Source: a bacterium (GTDB lineage: Bacteria; Desulfobacterota; Binatia; DP-6). Taken from it: a stretch of DNA of 64,000 nucleotides. This document shows, piece after piece, positions 52,438 to 64,000 of this stretch. The stretch covers positions 310,001 to 374,000 of the forward strand of contig JAHCID010000001.1 of the NCBI GenBank assembly GCA_026129405.1, in the 5' to 3' direction. Numbering within the stretch: position 1 is the stretch's first letter; each line of letters begins with the position of its first letter. The translations under genes were made by a program, and so were the position numbers. Below the pieces are notes generated by a model, which saw nothing but the letters and a program-made list of their open reading frames with translations, was not told the DNA's origin and did not search any database.

Positions 52438-55400
52438 TTAAGGCGCCAGTGGCGTAAGCCGCATGAGCTCGCTGCGAATCACGTCGGTGACCCAGATTTG
52501 GCCCGTCATCGGATCGATGTCGATACCGGCGCCGCGATGCGGCTCCCCCGGATCCGAAACCAGCGCGATCGGCGGCAACATGATCATCCGCGTGGACGAA
52601 GACGTCTCCAGGAATCCCAGCGCCTCGACGCCGGCCGAGTTGGACGCATCCGCCGTTTCCGTGAACCACACGCGGGAGTCGAGACCACGTGCGACCGACT
52701 TGACCCGGAAACCTCCATCGAAGCTCCAGGAGGCGCAGCTTCCGACGCAGATGTTCGGCGGCAGCATCTGCGTGATGCACGGGTTGTCGCACGTGGCATC
52801 CGGCAACGTCTCGCAGTCGGTGGGAGCATGAAGAGAGACGAGGCTCTGACAGGCAGCGTTGTCAAACTGATCGCCATCGAGCCGAGATAGTCGGCTCGCG
52901 CCGTACTCGGAGTACACAGGATGTCTATCGGAGACCCGCAGCTCCCACTGCGCAACGCCGAGGCTGAAGCCGATTCCCGGCGACTCGGCTGGGCGAGACG
53001 GATACCATACCTGCTCTCCTGTCCCGAGGTCGAAGCGCCCGATCTTCGCGCTCCGCAAGTACGTGGTTGACCAGATCGCTCCGTCATCGAGCTCGATATG
53101 AGCCAGGTCCTTCAGATACGGGTCGTCCGCAAAATCGTTCGGATCATCGAGATCGTATGCCTGGAAACAGTAGTCGTCGGTCAATCCGGTGCCACAGAGA
53201 GTCTCCAGGAGAATGCAGTCGCGATCGTCGATGCAAGGCTGTCCCGAGGTTGCGCAGGCCCCTGCGATCGGAGCGTCCGGATACGTCTCCTGCGAGAACC
53301 CGACGCATTCATTATCCGGATCAGCCGCGGCCGCCTCGAAATCGAACCGGTTGTCGTGCGGGAAATACCCAGCATCGGGACGGAAGCTCATGAGGCGTGG
53401 CGGTGCGATGGTCGTACATTTCCGAGGATCAAAAAGGCCGCCGCTGTTGCAAGTCTCCCGGCGCTTTGTGGTGAACCAGAGTCGATCGGAATCCTCGTCC
53501 CAGACGACGAACGGAGCCCCTACGTCGTTCCCGGGAATGTTCCATATCTTGAACCGCGAGCCGACGGCGAGGTTCGGGTCATAAGACACGATGCGTCCAT
53601 GGTTTGGGAGACCGGTCGCCGTGATTCCGCCCTGCCCGAACCATGCCCGACCCGTACCGTCGATGAGCACATCCTCTCCCCATGTACTCACCCACGAGCG
53701 GGCCTCGCATACATGATTAGGATTGCCGATCGGGCATGTGCAAAGCGAACCTGGGGCGGGTCGACATTGGAAGCTCACGGAGAACGCCCCAGTGGTGAGG
53801 GCATGCGGAATGAGGTCCGGGAATGTTTGACCGCTCGGCACTGCATCGGGAATGAGCTCTACTTCCTCGGAGCCGGGATTCCAGAATTTCAGGTGCCTAT
53901 GAAACTCGTCGAGCACCCAGACACGCCCCGAGGCTGTATCGATGGCCGGATCCAGCGCGAGACCGGCCGCCGTCAGGCTCGTGCTGAAAACGTCGTACTG
54001 GTAGTACTCCGTCGACACCGCCGCACTCGAGCCGGCGGGCGTGGTCACCGACACCGTGGCGTTGGTCAGTGATTCGCTCACCTCAATGACGATCTGTCGA
54101 TCCGACCACAGAACGACGCTGGCGTCGGTCGCCGGGATGTTGAGCGCGGAGGCACCCGACTGCACCACGATCTCCGAGCCCGCGGCCGGCGGACCGAACC
54201 CGGTGCCCGTCACCGAGATCGGCACGGTCGAGAGACCGGTGCGGCGTAGCGCCGTGGCGGGGCCGAACGCCACTGGCAGAGGATGAATGCGACCGACCTC
54301 TCGACGATCGCTTTCCGCGAACCAGACGGCATTGGTGACTGGATCGACGTCGATACCACCGCCTTGGAAGGCCGCACCGCCGAACAGACTGAGCGGCGGA
54401 AGGAGGGCGATGCGTCCCCACCCTGGGCGCACCAGCCCGAGGCTGGTCGACGGAGCCCCCGTCGTACGCCCGCGCTGCGTGAACCAAGTGTTCCCGAAGA
54501 AATCGACAGCCACGTCGCGGACACGCTTGTCTACGATACCCGAGCCGGAGCCGGCTCCGAGGACGCAGGTGCCTGCCGTGCGATCACAATAATTTGGGCT
54601 GAGGAGCTCCGTCATACAGATGTTGGAGTCACCCGGGCCTAGTAGCAGGGGGCAAATGAACTCGAACAGGGCGGTGTTCAAACCAGCCTTCCGCAGCCGT
54701 GTCACCCGCGACGCGTTGCCTTCCGCCACGACGATGTCGCCGTTCGGTCCCATTGCGACCTCGACGGGCTGTACACCGCTGGCGTTTGCGGCAGGGTCCG
54801 CGGACGGTACGTCGGACTCTCGGAACGGAAATCTAGTGATGGTGCCGGTCGTGGGATCGAGACGTCCGAGGTAACCGAACCCACTGGTGGCGAGCGTGCT
54901 GGCGAACCAGAGGTTCCCGTCCACATCGACCACCATCCCGCGCGGCCCCATGGAGCTCGGGACATCGTACTCACGAAAGCACGTCGTCTCGTCAACGGGA
55001 GGGGGACCACAAACCTTATTCGCAAGCACACAATCCGCCGCGGTGAAACACGCCCGTGTCGGTGTCACACCCGCACAGGTTCCGGCGGTCGGCGGCGTCG
55101 GATACGCGTTTTGCGAGAAGCCCGTGCAGGTGGCGGCGGACGTGGCGGCGTTGAAGTCGAATGCGTTGTCGTGGGGAAGGGCGCCTCCGTGATCGTCAGG
55201 GTAGAATGCGACAAGTCGAGCGGGCTGTGCCGTCGCGCAAGCAATGCCCGCCCCCCCCGCCTCGTTGTTGCAGAGAGTCCGCGGCAGCCGCGAGAACCAC
55301 ATTCGGGAGCGGTATGCATCCCAGACGACGTGGGTGGCCCAGCTTTGATTCCCGGGGACGTTCCAGATACGGAATCGATCGGGCTCGTCCTCCGCGGGAT

Positions 55401-56067
55401 CGTAGGAGACGACGCGGCTGAACGCCGGGAGTGTGGCATGAACACCGCCCCCCTGCGCCCACCAGAGGCGACCGTGGGAGTCGAGCGCGATGTCCTCGCC
55501 GACCGGGCTGTTCCAAGTCCGCAAGCCAAAACTGGTGAAGGCCCCCGCCCCCGCGGCGTGTGGGATCGCCACCGTATGCACGGTCGCATCCGCGGGATCC
55601 CAGTAACGCAGCGAGTCGTGGAACTGCGCAATGATCCACACGCGGCTTGCCGCATCCACGACCAAGTCGACCGGGAGCGACGCCGGCGCGGCAGCGCCGA
55701 AACTATCATAGCGAAAGAACTCGACGGGGAACGCCATACTCTCGCCGCCGGGGTGTCGCACGCGAACAGACAGGTTCGTGAGCGACGGTGATATCTTCAC
55801 GACGACCTGCCGGTCGTTCCAGAGTACGATGTCCGCATGGCTCGCCCCGAGCGTCGTCGTGCCCAAGGAGCTGATCACGTCGACCTCGGACCCCGTTTCC
55901 GGACCTAACCCCCATCCGGTGATAGAGACCGGGACGAACGCTGCCCCCGACTTCACCACGGCGGTCACGGGCTCGTGCACGACGGGAATCGTAGCGCCGG
56001 CGGCCCACCGTGCCGCGAGGACGAGCCCCATGACAACCACACCCGCAAGAACGATGTCATTGCGCAC
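52438..56067 (-). CDS. Large secreted protein of two homologous beta-propeller-like halves
   Basis: 1209 residues from GTG 56067, which has GAGGAGG just upstream. A signal peptide (IVLAGVVVMGLVLAARWAAG) leads into two ~600-residue repeats. Each begins with an IPT/TIG-like domain (VPVSITGWGLGPETGSEVDV; VPISVTGTGFGPPAAGSEIV, each followed by VLWNDRQVVVKIS or VLWSDRQIVIEVS). Each continues with NHL/virginiamycin-B-lyase-like propeller rungs (GEDIALDSHGRLWWAQGG; GEDVLIDGTGRAWFGQGG; RIWNVPGN; KIWNIPGN) and a Cys-rich insert (CFTAADCVLANKVCG; CIDDRDCILLETLCG). Both halves end with GGGIDVDPVTNAVWFAES or GAGIDIDPMTGQIWVTD. Catalysis is not evident. Lower G+C and mixed codon use set it apart from neighbours, suggesting transfer. 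Confidence 0.8.
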   Translation of the reverse strand: MRNDIVLAGVVVMGLVLAARWAAGATIPVVHEPVTAVVKSGAAFVPVSITGWGLGPETGSEVDVISSLGTTTLGASHADIVLWNDRQVVVKISPSLTNLSVRVRHPGGESMAFPVEFFRYDSFGAAAPASLPVDLVVDAASRVWIIAQFHDSLRYWDPADATVHTVAIPHAAGAGAFTSFGLRTWNSPVGEDIALDSHGRLWWAQGGGVHATLPAFSRVVSYDPAEDEPDRFRIWNVPGNQSWATHVVWDAYRSRMWFSRLPRTLCNNEAGGAGIACATAQPARLVAFYPDDHGGALPHDNAFDFNAATSAATCTGFSQNAYPTPPTAGTCAGVTPTRACFTAADCVLANKVCGPPPVDETTCFREYDVPSSMGPRGMVVDVDGNLWFASTLATSGFGYLGRLDPTTGTITRFPFRESDVPSADPAANASGVQPVEVAMGPNGDIVVAEGNASRVTRLRKAGLNTALFEFICPLLLGPGDSNICMTELLSPNYCDRTAGTCVLGAGSGSGIVDKRVRDVAVDFFGNTWFTQRGRTTGAPSTSLGLVRPGWGRIALLPPLSLFGGAAFQGGGIDVDPVTNAVWFAESDRREVGRIHPLPVAFGPATALRRTGLSTVPISVTGTGFGPPAAGSEIVVQSGASALNIPATDASVVLWSDRQIVIEVSESLTNATVSVTTPAGSSAAVSTEYYQYDVFSTSLTAAGLALDPAIDTASGRVWVLDEFHRHLKFWNPGSEEVELIPDAVPSGQTFPDLIPHALTTGAFSVSFQCRPAPGSLCTCPIGNPNHVCEARSWVSTWGEDVLIDGTGRAWFGQGGITATGLPNHGRIVSYDPNLAVGSRFKIWNIPGNDVGAPFVVWDEDSDRLWFTTKRRETCNSGGLFDPRKCTTIAPPRLMSFRPDAGYFPHDNRFDFEAAAADPDNECVGFSQETYPDAPIAGACATSGQPCIDDRDCILLETLCGTGLTDDYCFQAYDLDDPNDFADDPYLKDLAHIELDDGAIWSTTYLRSAKIGRFDLGTGEQVWYPSRPAESPGIGFSLGVAQWELRVSDRHPVYSEYGASRLSRLDGDQFDNAACQSLVSLHAPTDCETLPDATCDNPCITQMLPPNICVGSCASWSFDGGFRVKSVARGLDSRVWFTETADASNSAGVEALGFLETSSSTRMIMLPPIALVSDPGEPHRGAGIDIDPMTGQIWVTDVIRSELMRLTPLAP

Positions 56068-56327
56068 GCACCCCTCCTCGCGGAACGAGATGAACTCGGA
56101 GGAAATGGCGCGTACTATCAATTGGCGAGATAAGCAAGCTCACAGCACCACGCGAGCGAGCCCGGCGAAGAGCAGCCCAATGGACCCGTTCCCGACCCCA
56201 AGAGCGGAGCCCAGAACGGTCGCCGAATTCCCCCAAACGACGGCACGGTGCATGGGAAGCAAGTCGCCGAGCGCGTGTCATAGGGGCGACCGGCGCGTCC
56301 GAGGATGCACCGGTCGCCCCGACCGTC

Positions 56328-57005
<678 letters not shown>

Positions 57006-57016
57006 CTTCGTCCCCC

Positions 57017-58135
<1,119 letters not shown>

Positions 58136-58137
58136 CG

Positions 58138-59535
<1,398 letters not shown>

Positions 59536-59548
59536 TTCCCCCTGCGGC

Positions 59549-60334
59549 TCAGCTGCCCGACGGCATCGCGAACCCCGCGACGGCCGGGGCCTCGGGTCCC
59601 ACGTGACAGACGGCGCACGCCTCGGCGGGCCGCCGGTGGATCGAGGACACGAGGAGGTACGAGACGGGATCGTGGTTCCACGCGATCACACGATGCCCGC
59701 CGACTTCCAAGGTGCGGAACTCGATGCCGCGGTGGTGCACCGCCTCGCCGACCGCGGGCCATTCCCGCGGCGGCAGCACGAACAGCGACACCGGCTCCGC
59801 TCCGTCGCGGTAGAGCACCCAGGCCGCCCGCGCGCCGCCGACGCGCACCGCCGCCGCGCCCGCGAGCCGCAGCGACGCCGGCCCCGGCGCGATCTCGCCC
59901 GCGAACGGCAGCTCGTCGCGCAGCCAGCGGTTCACCGCCGGCAGCGCGGACGAGGTGACGCCGAGCGGCGGCAGCCCGTGCTCGGCGACCTCGTGCATCG
60001 CGACCGCCGCATGCACCTCGGCCGGCAGCCCCGGCGTACGCAGCGCCCACATCGCCGCGACGGCGGCGAGCGACGCGGCCAACGCCGTCGCGGCGATGCG
60101 CGGCGCGCGGCGCGGCGGCCGCAGCTGCCTCAGGAGCGCGCGCCGCGAGGTCTCGGGCATGCGCGGCCGCGGATACAGCGCGCCGACCGTCGTCCGGAAG
60201 TCGCGCTGGCGCTCGGCCGCCGCCTGACACGTCGGGCAGCGCTCGAGGTGCGCCTCGACGTCGAGCGCCGCCTCGACGCCCAGCTCGTCGTCGGCCCACG
60301 CGGCGATGCGGTCGCGCACCTCGCGGCAGGTCAT
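59549..60334 (-). CDS. Anti-sigma factor with zinc-finger domain and C-terminal CxxCH heme motif
   Basis: 261 residues. The N-terminal zf-HC2/ZAS domain has HxxxCxxC in VEAHLERCPTCQ and would hold the sigma factor in the cytoplasm. One membrane helix (IAATALAASLAAVAAMWAL, about residues 80-98) separates it from an extracytoplasmic domain of ~160 residues. Near its end is EACAVCHVGPEAP: Cys240, Cys243, His244 form a CxxCH heme-c attachment motif. Heme attachment by the cytochrome c maturation system would be possible only if this part is periplasmic, as predicted. Its start overlaps the sigma stop (ATGA), and two cytochrome genes lie downstream. A heme- or redox-sensing anti-sigma factor is inferred. 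Confidence 0.87.
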   Translation of the reverse strand: MTCREVRDRIAAWADDELGVEAALDVEAHLERCPTCQAAAERQRDFRTTVGALYPRPRMPETSRRALLRQLRPPRRAPRIAATALAASLAAVAAMWALRTPGLPAEVHAAVAMHEVAEHGLPPLGVTSSALPAVNRWLRDELPFAGEIAPGPASLRLAGAAAVRVGGARAAWVLYRDGAEPVSLFVLPPREWPAVGEAVHHRGIEFRTLEVGGHRVIAWNHDPVSYLLVSSIHRRPAEACAVCHVGPEAPAVAGFAMPSGS

Positions 60335-60891
60335 CGCGCCACCCGCACGTCCGTCGCCCGTCGCAGCAGCCCGCGCTCGGTCGCCTGCTTGGCCAGCGCC
60401 GTCCGCAGCATGGCCCGCCCGCGCGCCAGCCGCGACATCACCGTGCCGAGCGGGCAGCCCGCGATCTCCGCGATCTCGCGGTATGCGAAGCCGGCGACGT
60501 CCTTCAGATACACCGGCTCGCGGAAGCCCTCGGGCAGCGCCAGGAGCGCGTCACGCACCTCGGCGTCCCACTGATGTGCGATGAGCGCGGACTCGAGCCC
60601 CTCGGCCGGTCCGTCGAGCGGCACCGCCAGCTCGAGCTGGCGCTCGGAGCGCCGCCGCTCGCGGCGGTAGCGGTCGATGAACTCGTTCTTGAGGATCGTG
60701 AAGATCCAGGTCTTGAAGCTGGTCCCCGGCGTGAAGCCGCTCCAGTGCTCCAAGGCGCGCAGGCAGGCGACCTGGGTGAGATCGTCGGCCTCGGGCGGCG
60801 GCACGAGGGCACAGGCGAACCCGTAGAGCGGGTCGAGCACCGCCCGCACCTGAGCCTCGAAGGCGCTCCGCGCCGCGTTCCTGTCGGTCAT
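60331..60891 (-). CDS. ECF-type RNA polymerase sigma factor
   Basis: 186 residues with sigma regions 2 and 4 only. Region 2: LYGFACALVPPPEADDLTQVACLRALEHW, then FKTWIFTILKNEFIDRYRRERR (region 2.4). Region 4: ALLALPEGFREPVYLKDVAGFAYREIAEIAGCPLGTVMSRLARGRAML, the standard helix-turn-helix with GTVxSRLxRGR. ATG 60891. It heads the operon sigma, anti-sigma, peroxidase, phosphoesterase, cytochrome c and is probably autoregulated from the GGGAATAAA promoter upstream. Confidence 0.95.
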   Translation of the reverse strand: MTDRNAARSAFEAQVRAVLDPLYGFACALVPPPEADDLTQVACLRALEHWSGFTPGTSFKTWIFTILKNEFIDRYRRERRRSERQLELAVPLDGPAEGLESALIAHQWDAEVRDALLALPEGFREPVYLKDVAGFAYREIAEIAGCPLGTVMSRLARGRAMLRTALAKQATERGLLRRATDVRVAR

Positions 60892-60922
60892 GCCGATCAA
60901 CCGCGCTGTGCTCTCCCGCCGT

Positions 60923-60952
60923 CCGAACGTCGATCGGGCCCGATTTATTCCC
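60923..60952 (-). promoter_or_regulatory. Candidate ECF promoter upstream of the sigma-factor operon
   Basis: On the minus strand GGGAATAAA (60952-60944) is followed, 14 bases later, by CGTTCGG (60929-60923). A GGAAT/GGAAC-type -35 and a CGTT-type -10 are common for ECF sigma factors. The site is about 32 bases before the sigma start and in an otherwise GC-rich stretch. Autoregulation is inferred. Confidence 0.5.
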
Positions 60953-61074
60953 GAATCGTCGCTGCGTCGCGCCTCCGTACTCCGCCGCCGGAGGATTGTG
61001 AACCCCGGGCGCGGCGATCGTGCTTCCCGCGTCCCGGCCGCCGTGCCATGGTCCGGCCCGTGAGCGGACAGGGG

Positions 61075-62487
61075 ATGTCCCGCCGCATGCCCGTCGTCGC
61101 TGCCTACGTCGCGATGCTGGCGCTGGCGGCCGGCGGATTTCTTGCGATCCGGAGCCTGGGCAGCGCGCTCGCGGCGCCGGCGCGGCCCGCCGCCGCCGCG
61201 ACGAGCGCGGCGGCGGCGCCGAGCGACGTCCTGCCGCACGTCCTCCTGGCGCTCCTCGTGGTGATCGCCGCGGCGCGCGCGCTCGGCGCGGTCTTCCGCC
61301 GCCTGCACCAGCCGCCGGTGATCGGCGAGGTGCTCGCCGGCATCCTGCTCGGCCCCTCGCTGCTCGGCCGCGTCTGGCCCGAGGGCGCGGCGTTTCTGCT
61401 GCCGCCCGAGGTCGCCCCCTACCTGAACGTGCTGGCGCAGGTCGGGATCGTCCTCTTCATGTTCCTCGTCGGGCTGGAGCTCGACACCACGATGCTCGGG
61501 CGCCAGACGCACGCGACCGTCGCGATCTCGCACGCCAGCATCGTCGCGCCGTTCCTGCTCGGCGCGGGTCTGGCGCTGTGGCTCTACCCCCAGCTCGCCA
61601 CGGCCGACGTCCCCTTCACGAGCTTCGCGCTCTTTCTCGGCGTGGCCATGTCGGTGACGGCGTTCCCGGTGCTGGCGCGCATCCTCACCGACCGCGGGCT
61701 CCAGCGCACCAAGCTCGGCGTCGTGGCGATCACCTGCGCCGCGGTCGACGACGTCTCGGCCTGGTGCCTGCTGGCGCTGGTCGTGGCCATCGCCCAGGCG
61801 CAGGCGGCGAGCGCGCTGGTCACGCTCGCCCTGACGCTGGCGTACGTCGCGGCGATGTTCCTCGTCGTGCGCCCGCTGGCCCCGCGTCTGGTCGCGCGGC
61901 TCGAGGGCACGCGCGTCCAGCAGGGCGCCCTCGCGGGGGCATGCCTGGCGCTGCTGGCGTCGGCCCTCGTCACCGAGCTGATCGGCATCCACGCCGTGTT
62001 CGGGGCGTTCTTCCTGGGCGCGGTCATCCCCCACGATTCGCAGCTGGCGCGCGACCTCACGAACCGGCTCGAGGATCTCGTCGTGGTGCTGCTGCTGCCG
62101 GCGTTCTTCGCGTTCACGGGCATGCGAACCGAGATCGGGCTCGTGCACGGCCTCGGGCAATGGGCCATCTGCGCGGTGGTCATCGCGGTCGCGTGCGCGG
62201 GCAAGTTCGGCGGCAGCGCGATCGCGGCGCGCCTCGCCGGCCTCGACTGGCGCGATGCGGCGAGCCTCGGCGTCCTCATGAACACGCGCGGTCTGATGGA
62301 GCTGGTCGTGCTCAACATCGGGCTCGATCTCGGCGTCATCTCGCCGACGCTGTTCGCCATGCTGGTGATGATGGCGATCGTCACGACGGTGGCGACGTCC
62401 CCCCTCCTCCACCTGCTCCAGCGCGACATGCAGCTCCGAGCCGCGCCCGACGCCGCCGTCACGAGGCCCCGGCCACGCCTGCGTTGA
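61075..62487 (+). CDS. CPA2-family cation:proton antiporter
   Basis: 470 residues, about 12-13 membrane helices. VLAALL-like helices follow an N-terminal segment (VVAAYVAMLALAAGGFLAI). QPPVIGEVLAGILLGPSLLGRV is the signature KefB/NapA-type motif; AQVGIVLFMFLVGLELD, MSVTAFPVLARILTDRGL and CAAVDDVSAWCLLAL (transport-site DD region) follow. It lacks the RCK/TrkA-N nucleotide-binding tail of KefB/KefC and ends soon after the last helix, so gating by NAD or glutathione is not expected. Exchanges Na+ or K+ for H+. ATG 61075 with GGACAGGGG upstream is used; ATG 61048 is possible. Divergent from the sigma operon. Confidence 0.93.
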   Translation: MSRRMPVVAAYVAMLALAAGGFLAIRSLGSALAAPARPAAAATSAAAAPSDVLPHVLLALLVVIAAARALGAVFRRLHQPPVIGEVLAGILLGPSLLGRVWPEGAAFLLPPEVAPYLNVLAQVGIVLFMFLVGLELDTTMLGRQTHATVAISHASIVAPFLLGAGLALWLYPQLATADVPFTSFALFLGVAMSVTAFPVLARILTDRGLQRTKLGVVAITCAAVDDVSAWCLLALVVAIAQAQAASALVTLALTLAYVAAMFLVVRPLAPRLVARLEGTRVQQGALAGACLALLASALVTELIGIHAVFGAFFLGAVIPHDSQLARDLTNRLEDLVVVLLLPAFFAFTGMRTEIGLVHGLGQWAICAVVIAVACAGKFGGSAIAARLAGLDWRDAASLGVLMNTRGLMELVVLNIGLDLGVISPTLFAMLVMMAIVTTVATSPLLHLLQRDMQLRAAPDAAVTRPRPRLR

Positions 62488-62539
62488 CTCCTCGTGGGCG
62501 GCCGGCGGCGCGCCGCCCCTCGCGAGGCAGGCGGCGCCG

Positions 62540-63307
62540 GTGAGCCGGCTCGCCGGCGAACGCGTCCTCGTCACCGGCTCCACCGCCGGCATCGGCGCGC
62601 AGACGGCCATCCGCTGCGCCCGCGAGGGCGCCGCCGTGGCGGTGCACGGGCGGGACGCCGCGCGCGGCGCGGCCGTGGTCGACGCCATCACGCGCGCCGG
62701 CGGGACGGCCGTCTTCCTGCCCGCCGACCTCGCCGACGAGGCCGCCTGCAGCGCACTCGTGGACGATGCGGCGGAGCGCCTCGGCGGCCTCACCGTGCTG
62801 GTGAACAACGCGGCGGCGGCCGGCGGCCAGCGCCCGTTCGACCAGCTCGACACCGCACGCTGGGAGGCCGTCCTGCGCGTCAACCTGACCGCCGTCGCCT
62901 GGCTGTGCCGCGCGGCCGTCCCGCACATGCTGCACGCCGGACACGGCTCGATCGTGAACGTCTCGTCGCGCCAGGCGCAGCGTCCGAGCGGCGGCCTCAC
63001 GGCCTACGCCGCCAGCAAAGGCGGTCTCGAGGCGCTGACGCGCACGCTCGCCGTCGAGTACGGCCGGCGCGGCATCCGCTGCAACGCGCTGTCGGTCGGC
63101 TACGTCCTGAACGAACGCCGCGACGCCGATCTCACCCCCGAGCGGCGCGTCGAGCTCGAGGCGATGCACCTGACGCGCCTCGGCGAGCCCGACGACGTCG
63201 CCTGGGCGGTCGTCTATCTCGCGAGCCGCGAGAGCGCGTTCGTCACCGGCGTGCTGCTGCCGGTCGACGGCGGCGGCACCATCGCCCGCGGCCGCACGCT
63301 CGGCTGA
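62540..63307 (+). CDS. SDR-family oxidoreductase
   Basis: 255 residues from GTG 62540. Cofactor motif VLVTGSTAGIGAQTAIRCA, then VLVNNAAAAGG, Ser in SIVNVSSRQAQ, and the catalytic Tyr156/Lys160 in YAASKGG. DGGGTIARG at the end follows the FVTGVLLPVDGG stretch typical of classical SDRs. HGRDAARG after the second strand favours NADP. Substrate unknown; similar to 3-oxoacyl-ACP reductase-like enzymes in degradation pathways. It follows the antiporter gene by 52 bases. Confidence 0.93.
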   Translation: MSRLAGERVLVTGSTAGIGAQTAIRCAREGAAVAVHGRDAARGAAVVDAITRAGGTAVFLPADLADEAACSALVDDAAERLGGLTVLVNNAAAAGGQRPFDQLDTARWEAVLRVNLTAVAWLCRAAVPHMLHAGHGSIVNVSSRQAQRPSGGLTAYAASKGGLEALTRTLAVEYGRRGIRCNALSVGYVLNERRDADLTPERRVELEAMHLTRLGEPDDVAWAVVYLASRESAFVTGVLLPVDGGGTIARGRTLG

Positions 63308-63353
63308 CGGCGCGGCTGGCCGCCGCCCGCGGCGGGCACGTACAACCCGGGCG

Positions 63354-64000
63354 ATGCGACCCGACGCCAGCGAGGCCGGCGTCACGCTGCGCCTGCCCTA
63401 TCGTGCCCCGTTCGCGTGGGACGCGCTTGCCGACTTCCTGGCCCATCGGGCGATCTCCGGCGTCGAGACCGCGACGCGCGCGGGCTGCCGGCGCGCGCTG
63501 CGTGTCGGCGACGCCGTCGGGACGGTCGCGGTCCGACCGCTCCCGGACGCGGACGCGCTCGAGGCGAGGCTCGAGTTCGCGCCCCCGGTCGCCATCGATC
63601 GTGTCGTCGCCCGCATCCGCGGCGTGTTCGATCTCGACGCCGATCCGGCCGCGATCGGCGCGCGGCTCGCCGCCGACCCCACCCTGGCCGCACGCTGGCA
63701 CCGCCTGCCCGGCGTCCGCGTCCCCGGCGCATGGAGCGGCTTCGAGCTGGCCGTACGCGCGATCCTCGGGCAGCAGGTGAGCGTCCGCGGCGCGACCACG
63801 CTCGCCGGCCGTCTGGTCGCCCGCTGCGGCGAGCGCGCCGGCGCCGCACTCCTCTTCCCGACTCCGGAGCGCCTCGCCGGTGCCGATCTCGGCGGCCTCG
63901 GTCTCACCGGTGCCCGCGTCGCCACCATCGACCGCCTGGCGCGCGCCGTCGCCGGCGGCCGCCTCGACCTCGACGGCCCGGCCGCACCCGCTACGCTCGC
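63354..64000 (+). CDS. AlkA-type DNA-3-methyladenine glycosylase (3' end outside window)
   Basis: Open from ATG 63354 to the window edge (215 codons, no stop). The N-terminal domain (VTLRLPYRAPFAWDALADFL, GDAVGTVAVRPLPDADALEARLEF, VARIRGVFDLDADPAAI) matches the AlkA N-domain. GVRVPGAWSGFELAVRAILGQQVSV begins the HhH-GPD fold and LGLTGARVATIDRLARAVA continues it; the catalytic Asp would lie beyond the window. Removes alkylated bases to start base-excision repair. With the ATL protein at 12782 it indicates an alkylation-damage response. Confidence 0.9.
   Translation, partial: MRPDASEAGVTLRLPYRAPFAWDALADFLAHRAISGVETATRAGCRRALRVGDAVGTVAVRPLPDADALEARLEFAPPVAIDRVVARIRGVFDLDADPAAIGARLAADPTLAARWHRLPGVRVPGAWSGFELAVRAILGQQVSVRGATTLAGRLVARCGERAGAALLFPTPERLAGADLGGLGLTGARVATIDRLARAVAGGRLDLDGPAAPATL

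Noticed and set aside
52260-52440. Transposase or integrase fragment at the composition boundary
   Set aside because: All frames read through without any DDE, HUH or tyrosine-recombinase motif that I can recognise.

Overview
The window is bacterial chromosome from a very GC-rich organism (lines sampled by eye run near 73% G+C). It is gene-dense: convergent neighbours are 3-7 bp apart and several ATGA or GTGA stop/start overlaps occur. The mix suggests a Deltaproteobacteria-like or Binatota-like lineage: secreted proteins with a CPDG motif after the signal peptide and Thr-rich linkers, a DUF222/HNH relic, a DUF3604 protein, a bd oxidase, a P450/nitronate-monooxygenase pair and a phosphoketolase. 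This assignment is inference. No rRNA, tRNA, CRISPR array or intact insertion sequence was found.

Layout. 1-7.9 kb: a partial RluA-type pseudouridine synthase, an HtrA/DegP protease, a secreted metzincin-like protein, a HAD hydrolase, an amino-acid-binding lipoprotein, a pirin and a methyltransferase. 8-11.8 kb is a decay zone: a thioester-domain protein broken by four frameshifts, remnants of a DUF4160 gene and of a DUF222/HNH gene, and around them an intact fused CoA-transferase and a VOC protein. 11.8-18.9 kb: a second pirin, an alkyltransferase-like protein, a Tat-exported GH94-like protein, and a nitronate monooxygenase-P450 pair divergent from a TetR gene over a palindromic operator. 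19-24 kb: a translationally coupled DUF3604-PPIase-HupE/UreJ cluster and a zinc peptidase. 24-31 kb: PEP carboxylase preceded by a 15-bp inverted repeat, a SnoaL-GST pair, and cydAB.

31.7-44 kb holds central carbon metabolism: an rpiA-tal-pgi operon and a phosphoketolase-acetate kinase pair with an S1-domain protein. Together these can feed sugar phosphates through a phosphoketolase route to acetyl phosphate, ATP and acetate. 44-52 kb: a GNAT protein, a REC-pseudoREC-STAS-like regulator, a DUF1328 peptide, a ribbon-helix-helix protein, a UDP-glucuronate-4-epimerase-like enzyme, a glycine-rich beta-helix gene with an in-frame TGA, a methyltransferase-alcohol dehydrogenase pair and an MBL-fold protein. 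52.1-56.3 kb is visibly lower in G+C (about 55-62% in sampled lines) and encodes one 1209-residue secreted protein made of two homologous halves.

56.3-60.9 kb is the most interesting part: an operon running ECF sigma factor, anti-sigma factor, di-heme peroxidase, Tat-exported metallophosphoesterase and mono-heme cytochrome c. The anti-sigma factor itself carries a CxxCH heme-c attachment motif in its predicted periplasmic domain, suggesting a sigma/anti-sigma pair that senses heme or redox state outside the membrane. The window ends with a CPA2 antiporter, an SDR oxidoreductase and a partial AlkA-type DNA glycosylase.
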